From: Verrucomicrobia bacterium UBA3214
GTDB lineage: Bacteria; Verrucomicrobiota; Kiritimatiellia; RFP12; UBA1067
DNA: 19,558 bases
Direction: 5' to 3'
Assembly: GCA_002363575.1 (NCBI GenBank)
Contig: DEWI01000032.1
Span: forward strand, 1 to 19,558
Shown here piece by piece: positions 8,483 through 13,924 of this stretch. Positions within the stretch are counted from its first letter, which is position 1. Every line of letters begins with the position of its first letter. The notes under the pieces are model-generated. The model saw nothing but the letters and a program-made list of their open reading frames with translations. It did not search any database and was not told the DNA's origin. The position numbers and the translations under genes are program-made.

Positions 8483-8505
8483 AAAACGCGCGGCCGCCAC
8501 GGCCG
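8483..8505 (-). terminator. Possible weak intrinsic terminator after rplT
   Basis: On the minus strand, CGGCCG-TGG-CGGCCG (8505-8491) makes a 6-bp stem with a 3-nt loop. It is followed by CGCG and then TTTT (8486-8483). It lies about 60 bp past the rplT stop and about 80 bp before argS. The T-run is short and separated from the stem, so termination may be partial or absent. Confidence 0.35.
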
Positions 8506-8567
8506 TTTCATGGCGCGCAGCGGCCGGCTTTCCGGGGAACCTTGTACCTTAGTCGTTGTGTGTGCCG

Positions 8568-8915
8568 TCAGGCGTTCTTGGCGATCTCGACGATCGTCTT
8601 GAAGCCCTCGGGATCATGGATCGCGATCTCGCTGAGACTCTTGCGGTTGAGCGTCACGCCGGCCTTGATGAGGCCTGCCATGAAGCGGGAATAGCTCATC
8701 CCCTCCGCGCGAGTCGCCGCGTTGATACGCGCTATCCAGAGTTGGCGGAAATCGCGCTTCTTCAGCTTGCGATGTTCCGTCGCCATCCTCATCGCGCGAT
8801 CGACAGCCTCGGTCGCCGTGCGGAAAAGCTTGCTCCTCGCGCCTCTGAAACCCTTGGCGAGTTCCAGACGGCGGCGACGGCGTTCGCGGGAAGCGGGTGC
8901 ATTCGTTACACGCAT
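8568..8915 (-). CDS. rplT: Large ribosomal subunit protein bL20
   Basis: This encodes a 115-aa bL20, essential for early assembly of the 50S subunit. Recognisable family blocks are the very basic N-terminus (RERRRRRLELAKGFRGARSK), KKRDFRQLWIARINAA in the middle, and SYSRFMAGLIKAGVTLNRK near the C-terminus. The length matches the usual 115-120 aa. Start ATG 8915 is supported by an AAGGA SD about nine bases upstream. It follows rpmI by 76 bp on the same strand, the widespread rpmI-rplT order. bL20 often represses its own operon through an RNA structure; the spacer upstream of this gene is strongly self-complementary, but whether it is a bL20 target cannot be judged from one sequence. Confidence 0.97.
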   Translation of the reverse strand: MRVTNAPASRERRRRRLELAKGFRGARSKLFRTATEAVDRAMRMATEHRKLKKRDFRQLWIARINAATRAEGMSYSRFMAGLIKAGVTLNRKSLSEIAIHDPEGFKTIVEIAKNA

Positions 8916-8940
8916 TTCTTTTGTTCCTTTCCTCGTCGTC

Positions 8941-8985
8941 CCGGCGCCGGCTCCATCCTCTCGCGAGGCGAGCGCGCGGCGCCGG
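8941..8985 (-). promoter_or_regulatory. Structured rpmI-rplT intergenic RNA
   Basis: Segments 8941-8948 (CCGGCGCC) and 8978-8985 (GGCGCCGG) can pair over 8 bp around a loop. The loop itself holds a small CCTC-TCGC-GAGG hairpin (8957-8968). It occupies most of the 76-bp spacer, just upstream of the rplT SD, so it could influence translation of bL20. That role is inference. Confidence 0.35.
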
Positions 8986-8991
8986 CGGACG

Positions 8992-9186
8992 TCAGGCCTG
9001 CAGCATCCTCTGCATGGTCTTGGTGACTGTGGAATCGGTCACGGTGGTGCCGCGCAGATTGCGCTTGCGCGTACGCGGCTTGTAGCCGTTCAGGTGGGCC
9101 TTGCCCGCCTGCGAACGCATTACCTTCCCGGTGGCCGACATTTTCATGCGCTTGACAGCGCACTTCTTCGTTTTCATCTTAGGCAT
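8992..9186 (-). CDS. rpmI: Large ribosomal subunit protein bL35
   Basis: This encodes a 64-aa bL35, a small basic 50S protein. The family pattern is clear: [15 protein letters not shown] at the N-terminus, followed by [14 protein letters not shown], and a C-terminal MQRMLQ-like end. The length is standard (64-66 aa). Start ATG 9186 has GGAG about nine bases upstream. It lies between the bS22-like gene and rplT. infC, which often precedes rpmI, is not here: the genes upstream are the 29-aa bS22-like gene and hisG. Confidence 0.96.
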   Translation of the reverse strand: MPKMKTKKCAVKRMKMSATGKVMRSQAGKAHLNGYKPRTRKRNLRGTTVTDSTVTKTMQRMLQA

Positions 9187-9272
9187 ATGATATGTCTCCT
9201 TTCCTTGCCGGTCGGGCAGTCGGTTGATGGCCCGATCCAGTCGGAATCGCCTAGCCTTGCGGCCGGGCGATG

Positions 9273-9362
9273 TTACTTGTTCTTGTGCCGCTGCGCTTTC
9301 ATGCGCTTGTCGTATTTATGCTTCGACATTTTTTTGCGGCGTTTCTTCTTGATGGATCCCAT
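9273..9362 (-). CDS. bS22-like / AURKAIP1-COX24 domain small ribosomal protein
   Basis: A 29-aa, extremely basic peptide beginning [17 protein letters not shown] and ending in a Lys/Arg/His-rich tail, with stop TAA at 9275-9273. This start is the hallmark of the AURKAIP1/COX24 C-terminal domain family, which includes mitochondrial mS38 and the tiny bacterial protein bS22 of mycobacterial 30S subunits. A strong SD (AAGGAG, ten bases before ATG 9362) supports translation. The position is telling: 36 bp after hisG and 86 bp before rpmI-rplT on the same strand, so it is probably co-transcribed with ribosomal protein genes. The likely role is an rRNA-binding component of the small subunit. It is short enough to be missed by most automatic annotation. 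Confidence in translation is high; assignment to the ribosome rests on family resemblance. Confidence 0.85.
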   Translation of the reverse strand: MGSIKKKRRKKMSKHKYDKRMKAQRHKNK

Positions 9363-9398
9363 TGCTGGCTGCTCCTTGGTTCTTCGGTTTCCCGGAAA

Positions 9399-10268
9399 TC
9401 AGTAGATGATCTTGTTCAGCGGCAGCTCGATTATTCCCGTCGCGCCCGCCTGGCGCAACACGGGAATAAGCTCGCGCACGCGCTTTTCTTCCACCACACT
9501 CTCGACGGCGTACCACTGCGCATCGTTCAACTTGTTTACAGTCGGCGCATGCAGCGCCGGAAGCGCGGCAACGACGGCGTCAAGCGAGCTGGCCGGCGCG
9601 TTGCACTTCAAAAGCACCCTGCGCTGCGCTTCGAGGGCGCCGAGAAGAAGCATCTTGAGCTGTTCGAGCTTGGCGCGCTTGGCGCCATCCGCCCACGCCG
9701 TCTTGTTGGCGATGAAGCGCGTAGTCGAAGTCAGGATCGTATCGACGATGCGGAGGTTGTTCGCGCGCAGCGAAGAGCCAGTCTCCGTCAAATCCACGAT
9801 GGCATCGACGAGTTCCGGCGCCTTGACCTCCGTAGCGCCCCAGGAAAACTCCACGTCGGCCTTGACGCCGTTCGCCGCGAGATAGCGCTTTACAAGCCCC
9901 ATCGCCTCCGTCGAAATCCTCTTGCCCTCGAGATCCTTCACGGTCTTGATGGGAGAATCGTTCGGCACGGCGAGCACCCAGCGCACGGGGTTGGAAGTCG
10001 CCTTCGAATAGTTCAGCTCGCAAATCTCTTCGACATCGCTGCCGTTCTCGTAAACCCAATCGTAGCCGCAGATGCCCGCATCGAGAAGCCCAAGCTCGAC
10101 ATAGCGGCTCATTTCCTGCGGTCTCAAGAGGCGGCATTTGATCTCGTCGTCGTCGATTACCGGCGTGTAGCTCCTGCTAGAGCATGTGACATTGAAGCCG
10201 GCGCGCTTGAAAAGCGCGAACGTCGAATCCTGGAGACTGCCCTTGGGCAAACCTAATACTATCGCCAT
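9399..10268 (-). CDS. hisG: ATP phosphoribosyltransferase, long (HisG-L) form
   Basis: This encodes a 289-aa enzyme for the first step of histidine synthesis (ATP + PRPP to phosphoribosyl-ATP). N-terminal LGLPKGSLQ (5-13) is the family start. [14 protein letters not shown] (63-76) and [14 protein letters not shown] (159-172) are the substrate-binding motifs; the latter corresponds to the PRPP-binding loop. The C-terminal part (about 215-289, ending in [15 protein letters not shown]) is the ACT-like histidine-sensing domain. The protein is therefore the self-contained long form and should not need HisZ. It is the first gene of the minus-strand run and is preceded by a TTGCAG-17 bp-TATAAT promoter, with a leader of about 47 nt and only a weak AGAAGG very near the ATG. 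No other his gene is in the window. Confidence 0.96.
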   Translation of the reverse strand: MAIVLGLPKGSLQDSTFALFKRAGFNVTCSSRSYTPVIDDDEIKCRLLRPQEMSRYVELGLLDAGICGYDWVYENGSDVEEICELNYSKATSNPVRWVLAVPNDSPIKTVKDLEGKRISTEAMGLVKRYLAANGVKADVEFSWGATEVKAPELVDAIVDLTETGSSLRANNLRIVDTILTSTTRFIANKTAWADGAKRAKLEQLKMLLLGALEAQRRVLLKCNAPASSLDAVVAALPALHAPTVNKLNDAQWYAVESVVEEKRVRELIPVLRQAGATGIIELPLNKIIY

Positions 10269-10321
10269 CGCCTTCTGTTTCTACGGTTTTAAATCGCCTT
10301 GTCTTCCGAAAAACGGCGCGT

Positions 10322-10350
10322 ATTATACCAAATATGCCGAAATTCTGCAA
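10322..10350 (-). promoter_or_regulatory. hisG promoter
   Basis: On the minus strand, TTGCAG (10350-10345), a 17-bp spacer and TATAAT (10327-10322) form the most complete promoter in the window. Transcription is expected near 10315, about 47 nt before the hisG ATG. The sixteen bases ATTTGGTATAATACGC here recur in opposite orientation at 10649-10664. Confidence 0.6.
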
Positions 10351-10433
10351 TAGGGCGCGCGAGATTCGTCTTCGGCCGGTTTCTGCGGCTGTTCGCCGGT
10401 CGATGACGGCGCGGAGAATTCCGCATTCCCGTT

Positions 10434-10533
10434 CGAAAACCGGTGCGTACAGAGCCTCAGTCTTATCGACGCAAGTGAAGCCATCCTCCCGAAGCCTCGC
10501 AAACGTATAAATATCTGTCGCGGCCTTTTCCAT
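10434..10533 (-). pseudogene. 5' fragment of an AAA-ATPase-like (PF09820-type) gene
   Basis: From ATG 10533 the minus strand encodes about 33 residues typical of the N-terminus of the AAA-ATPase-like/DUF1703 family: MEKAATDIYTFARLREDGF followed by CVDKTEALYAPVF. Family members have the pattern FxxLRxxGxxxVDKTxxIY and then continue with a RPRRFGKS P-loop. Here the similarity stops after APVF; the frame runs on as unrelated sequence into the hisG promoter, and I see no RPRRFGKS-like motif in the other frames downstream. This is therefore the remnant of a gene normally several hundred residues long. A TATGAT box (10553-10548) lies 14 bp before its ATG, so the original promoter may survive. The family is often multicopy in genomes that carry it, which fits decay of one copy. 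Confidence 0.65.
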
Positions 10534-10712
10534 GTTGGCGCTGTCATATCATAATAAATCCCGGCAGCCATGTCTGGGGAATGCGTCGCGTCATTTGTCT
10601 TCTCGCCTGAAAAAGTTGCAAGCAATGGCGGCACAATTCACGATGGAAATTTGGTATAATACGCAACAGAAAAGAGTGTGCAATCCAGGCTATTCCTCCA
10701 GACGGGATCAAG
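10534..10712. other. Non-coding spacer between the gene remnant and the plus-strand pair
   Basis: Together with the remnant and the hisG leader this makes a 440-bp gap without an intact gene. It is noticeably more AT-rich than the flanking genes. It holds the TATGAT box of the remnant (10548-10553) and the TATAAT promoter at 10655. I see no tRNA, terminator or other coding region in it. Confidence 0.5.
10649..10664 (+). promoter_or_regulatory. Promoter -10 region for the exported protein pair
   Basis: TATAAT occupies 10655-10660 inside the sequence ATTTGGTATAATACGC. Transcription should start near 10667, leaving about 46 nt before ATG 10713. The same sixteen bases form the hisG -10 region in opposite orientation (10318-10333). 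No -35 hexamer is obvious. Confidence 0.55.
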
Positions 10713-11147
10713 ATGACTACAGGAAAGATGCTTCTCGAAAGCCCCGGAAGGCCGTCTGCCGCCAGGCGCGGTGCCGCAGTTGCGCTGGCATTCGCAGCCA
10801 CCGCAGCCGCCGCCGTTTCTTCGCACGCCGCCGTTTCTTCGCACGCCGCCTACTTCGCATATTCGGCGAAAGCTCCACGAATGCATGCGGCGCCACACGC
10901 CGCCGCGAGCGCGCCGCGCGGCACCGCCTACCGGATTGCACCTTATCTCGTATGGAACGGCTATGTCCGCGATTCGCTGCACTTCGATCCAGCGCATGGA
11001 TTTCGCGCGCACATCGTCTGGGAAGCGCAGGACGGGAACGGAAGAGTCTTGCATTTCGAATCTGGCGCAGAAGCCGTGCCGGCGGTATTCACACTTCTGC
11101 TCTATCGCGATCTGCTTTTCGCGATGCCTCCTGCATCCGCCGTTTGA
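10713..11147 (+). CDS. Hypothetical exported or membrane-anchored protein
   Basis: A 144-aa protein with no family I recognise. Residues 13-20 are basic and are followed by a long Ala-rich hydrophobic stretch (about 20-35, AAVALAFAATAAAAV), a signal peptide or N-terminal anchor. An 18-bp exact tandem duplication (10812-10829 and 10830-10847) encodes VSSHAA twice just after it. The mature part begins with an Ala/Pro/His-rich segment and then a more globular stretch, YRIAPYLVWNGYVRDSLHF and HIVWEAQDGNGRVLHFESG, that looks beta-rich. The translation start could be ATG 10713 or ATG 10728; neither has a strong SD. The stop is 5 bp before the next gene, so the two are almost certainly co-transcribed and probably act in one process. 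Confidence 0.6.
   Translation: MTTGKMLLESPGRPSAARRGAAVALAFAATAAAAVSSHAAVSSHAAYFAYSAKAPRMHAAPHAAASAPRGTAYRIAPYLVWNGYVRDSLHFDPAHGFRAHIVWEAQDGNGRVLHFESGAEAVPAVFTLLLYRDLLFAMPPASAV
10812..10847 (+). repeat. Two exact 18-bp tandem copies
   Basis: GCCGTTTCTTCGCACGCC occurs twice in direct succession (10812-10829, 10830-10847). The length is a multiple of three, so it adds six residues (VSSHAA) without a frameshift, next to the predicted signal-peptide cleavage region. Confidence 0.9.
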
Positions 11148-11152
11148 CTGCC

Positions 11153-12109
11153 ATGCCAAAGCGCGCCGTCAACGTACGCAAAATCGTCATTGCGACATCG
11201 GCAGGAGCCGTAATCGCCACCGCCGTGTTTTTCGGCGCCCTGGCATTCATGACGATGCACACGCCGGAAACGACGCGAGAAGACGAACTGCTGACGCAGG
11301 CGCAAAATGCCGAAGTCACCGACGACGCGCCATTCGTCGAAGAATGCTATGCTGCGCTGGCGGCGCTCGCGCCGGGCAACGAGCGCTACCGCTATCTGCA
11401 CTACCACGCGCTCGTGCGCGTCAGGGATTTCAAAGCGCTCGCCGCATATACCAACAGCCTCCCCGTCAGCACGGAATTCTCGCCGGAGGAATGGAGAATC
11501 GAAGAGCTCCTCGCCGCGGCGTGGCAAAACGCCATCGCATGCTCAAACGCGACGGCGATAGCGTTGTACGAGGAAGCGACGAATCTGAACTACTACGCCG
11601 CGACGCCGTATCTCGTCACGGCGTTCATGGCCGCCGGCCGCCTCGACAACGCCCTCGACACCGCGCGCGCCTACATCCGCCGCTTCTCGGACAAATCGGT
11701 TCTCGTGCAAGCCGCGGATCTCGCCGCGCTGGCCGCGCAACGCCAGATTCTCGACGAAGTGCGCGGCGGCGCCGCGACGGGAGACAGCGCGTTCGATTCG
11801 TCCTTCAGAAGCTATTGCGACGCCCTCGATGCGTGGATACGCGATGATCGCGACGCCATGCGCCGCGCCATCGGGCGAGTATCGAAAGAAATCGCCACGC
11901 CGACGACCGCGCTCCTGCGCATAGAAGCGGCAATCGACAAAACGTCGCTCGAGGAAGCGTGCGCGCGCCTGCTGGAATTCCCGCCCCTGCTGGACTACCG
12001 CGAACGCGCCGCAAGCGCACTCCGGAATTTCATCGCCGCCCATTTCCCGGGCGATTTGACGAGCGAAGAAGCCGAGAGACTCGCAAAAATCCCGCTTCGC
12101 GCCGACTGA
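11153..12109 (+). CDS. Single-pass membrane protein with helical (TPR-like) repeats
   Basis: A 318-aa protein starting MPKRAVNVRKIVIATSAGAV. The basic N-terminus and one hydrophobic segment (about 10-31) indicate a single membrane anchor with the rest in the periplasm. The remainder is alpha-helical with many Ala, Glu and aromatic positions in TPR-like spacing, for example FVEECYAALAALAPGNERYRY, AIALYEEATNLNYYAATPYL and AGRLDNALDTARAYIRRFSD. I cannot name a specific family. ATG 11153 lies 5 bp after the preceding stop and has no SD, consistent with translational coupling to the upstream gene. The frame is open far upstream, but that part overlaps the preceding gene and is not plausible protein. 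The downstream neighbour converges on it after 22 bp. Confidence 0.72.
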   Translation: MPKRAVNVRKIVIATSAGAVIATAVFFGALAFMTMHTPETTREDELLTQAQNAEVTDDAPFVEECYAALAALAPGNERYRYLHYHALVRVRDFKALAAYTNSLPVSTEFSPEEWRIEELLAAAWQNAIACSNATAIALYEEATNLNYYAATPYLVTAFMAAGRLDNALDTARAYIRRFSDKSVLVQAADLAALAAQRQILDEVRGGAATGDSAFDSSFRSYCDALDAWIRDDRDAMRRAIGRVSKEIATPTTALLRIEAAIDKTSLEEACARLLEFPPLLDYRERAASALRNFIAAHFPGDLTSEEAERLAKIPLRAD

Positions 12110-12131
12110 CGGCATCGCGCCGCCTGCCGGA

Positions 12132-12602
12132 CTACTTCTTGTGCAGCCAAGGGATTTCCTTGACGCCATTGTGGTGCCAGGCATCCAGCACTATGGCGCC
12201 GCCGTTGACATGTATCACGCAAATCTGCTTGCGCTCCCATTTCGAGCGGTCAATACGTATAATATCGCTGAGCGCGTAGCGCCTGCCATTCCATGTAAAG
12301 CCGTCGTCCGACCATACGAAATCGAGGCGGCACACAAAGAAGAGGTGGAGTCCGACGGCAAGCGAAGCGAGAAACGCAAGCACCATGAACTGCTTCTGGC
12401 GCTCGATCGCATTCTTATAGACCCTGTTTTCAGCGTCGGCGGAAGGCGCATCGACCTTTTCTATCTGCTTGTAGAGCGCCTGCGGAGTCATCGAAGGATA
12501 GCCGATATAGCCATCATATGCGAACCAGCCGCCCAGACCTGCCATGAGAATGGCGACGAAAAGGTGGCGAAAGAAAAACTCGCGGTTGATTGTCAGTTTC
12601 AT
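12132..12602 (-). CDS. Two-helix membrane protein with possible bacterial PH-like domain
   Basis: A 156-aa protein. Hydrophobic segments at about 12-33 (HLFVAILMAGLGGWFAYDGY) and 71-91 (QFMVLAFLASLAVGLHLFFV) are predicted membrane helices, separated by a charged loop. After the second helix, residues 95-145 look like a small beta-domain: VWSDDGFTWNGRRYALSDI, then IDRSKWERKQICVIHVNG and GAIVLDAWHHNG. This resembles the PH-like fold of bacterial membrane-linked bPH proteins, where a short strand with GFTxNGxxY is followed by a DI-x-RID strand. The assignment rests on pattern only. It is the last gene of the lysS run, 32 bp after the protease gene. No SD is seen before ATG 12602. Confidence 0.65.
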   Translation of the reverse strand: MKLTINREFFFRHLFVAILMAGLGGWFAYDGYIGYPSMTPQALYKQIEKVDAPSADAENRVYKNAIERQKQFMVLAFLASLAVGLHLFFVCRLDFVWSDDGFTWNGRRYALSDIIRIDRSKWERKQICVIHVNGGAIVLDAWHHNGVKEIPWLHKK

Positions 12603-12634
12603 GGACGTTGCCGTTTGGATTCTTTAAAGCTCCG

Positions 12635-13519
12635 CTACTGGGCGCGCGCCCGTTTCCGGAAAGATATTGCGCGCTCGTCGATGAGAATGTCGTATTGCCT
12701 GAGGACATCCGAGCCGATGCGGTTGAACGGCTCGGAGGAAAGCAACGGCGAAATCTCGAGCGACGCGCCGGGCGACAGCCGGAGAGCCCCGCGCACGCCC
12801 GCGAGCGGCCGCATGCCGCCATGTCCGTTGATATCGAAAGCGCCGAGCTGCAACTCGTTTGTCGAAGCGGCCGGCCAGCCGCACGTGCGCGGCAGGAATG
12901 TCCATGTAGAACCGGAATCTACAATCAGCGGCACTTGCCCCGCCGGGCATTCCGCCATCACGGTCAGCGAAAGATCGCCGGGCGCGATGATCCGTCGCGC
13001 AGGCGCCGGCCAATGCGCCCTCTCCGTCTTCGGAAGCGAGAAGACGACCTCTTTGTCAGAAAGCGAGAGCTTAGTGCGCGTCGCCGCGATGATATTCAGT
13101 CCCAGAATGCCCGCGAAAGCGTCGCCAAACTCGCCTTTCATGCCGCCGAGATCGACAGCCATCGCGAGCGAAGAGCCGAACTCCGCATCCCCCACCTTTA
13201 GAGAATCGACGGTGAAGACTTTCGGCGCGGCCTTGACGTTCGTCTCGCCCATCAATGCGACATCGACAAGCTGCTTTCCGGGGAACTCGCGGCGCACGAA
13301 GGATATGTCGAATGTCGTATGCGAAGCGCCGGTGTCGAGAAGCATGACGCACGGCTTGGAGTCGATCTCGCATTTCACGAACGGCATATTGTTCGCGCCG
13401 ACCTCGAGAGACGCGCGCGCCCCTTCGACAGGCCGCAGAGACGGAGCGAAAGGATCCGTCGCCGCGAACGCGCACGCCGCCGCCACCGCCGCGAGACTCG
13501 CCAAAATCTTGGAATACAT
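12635..13519 (-). CDS. Exported two-lobed aspartic protease-like protein
   Basis: A 294-aa protein with an N-terminal signal peptide (about 1-20, cleavage near AFA-AT). It carries two retropepsin/pepsin-type catalytic motifs: VMLLDTGASHTTF (DTG at 62-64) and VPLIVDSGSTWTFLP (DSG at 201-203). Each is followed at family-like distance by a hydrophobic-Gly element (FAGILGLNII at 135-144 and IGSDVLRQYDILID at 268-281). Two lobes on one chain would give a pepsin-like intramolecular active site, unlike the single-lobe retropepsins that must dimerise. The expected location is the periplasm or cell surface, and the substrate is unknown. The start is well supported by a GGGAGGAG sequence a few bases before ATG 13519. 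It lies 16 bp after the HMA-like lipoprotein and 32 bp before the membrane protein gene. Similar repeats without activity cannot be excluded. Confidence 0.85.
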   Translation of the reverse strand: MYSKILASLAAVAAACAFAATDPFAPSLRPVEGARASLEVGANNMPFVKCEIDSKPCVMLLDTGASHTTFDISFVRREFPGKQLVDVALMGETNVKAAPKVFTVDSLKVGDAEFGSSLAMAVDLGGMKGEFGDAFAGILGLNIIAATRTKLSLSDKEVVFSLPKTERAHWPAPARRIIAPGDLSLTVMAECPAGQVPLIVDSGSTWTFLPRTCGWPAASTNELQLGAFDINGHGGMRPLAGVRGALRLSPGASLEISPLLSSEPFNRIGSDVLRQYDILIDERAISFRKRARAQ

Positions 13520-13535
13520 ACTCTCCTCCCGCGCG

Positions 13536-13883
13536 CTACTGCCTCGTGTTGATGTAGCCGGCGACGCCGCGCGTATTCTGCGGCCACGCTACCTTGACGC
13601 CCTTCTCTTCGATCGCGTCGCGCAGATTGGTCTTTGCTACTTTCATCGAATCGTAGGCTAGCGAGACCGTCTTCGCGGCGTGGTCGAAGCGTATGGAGCG
13701 CACGTCAACGCCCTCGAAAGCCGAAAGAGCATCCACGACCGCGGATTCGTTCGTCTCGTTCAAGCCCGGGATTTCCAGCACGGTCTGCCGCGGGTCTTCG
13801 CGGCGGCATCCGCCAGCCGCGAAAAACACCATCGCCGCGCACGCCGCCATCACCGCCGGACGCCATGCAAATTCGATTTTCAT
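13536..13883 (-). CDS. Lipoprotein with HMA-like domain lacking the metal-binding CxxC
   Basis: A 115-aa protein starting MKIEFAWRPAV. A signal peptide ends in a lipobox-like AAGGC (Cys26), so it is probably lipid-anchored. The rest (about 34-100) follows the HMA/MerP ferredoxin-like pattern: TVLEIPGLNETNESAVVDAL, then FEGVDVRSIRF, KTVSLAYDSMKV and LRDAIEEKGVKV. In canonical domains the loop after the first strand carries GMxCxxC; here it reads GLNETNES, so thiol metal binding is lost. It may act as a structural or protein-binding module. ATG 13883 has AGGA eight bases upstream; an ATG nine bases earlier is an alternative. It lies 41 bp after the cysteine desulfurase gene and 16 bp before the protease gene. 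Confidence 0.78.
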   Translation of the reverse strand: MKIEFAWRPAVMAACAAMVFFAAGGCRREDPRQTVLEIPGLNETNESAVVDALSAFEGVDVRSIRFDHAAKTVSLAYDSMKVAKTNLRDAIEEKGVKVAWPQNTRGVAGYINTRQ

Positions 13884-13924
13884 CTCCTTCATCCTTTCTC
13901 TGCAGTGTTTCACCGGCGCGCTTC

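Noticed and set aside
8402..8500. N-terminal extension of argS
   Set aside because: The added sequence is not ArgRS-like and covers intergenic hairpins; MTLSDTIRAAF is the expected start.
10323..10634. 103-codon minus-strand frame over the AAA-ATPase remnant
   Set aside because: It is out of register with the recognisable family residues, runs through the hisG promoter, and its peptide has no motif.
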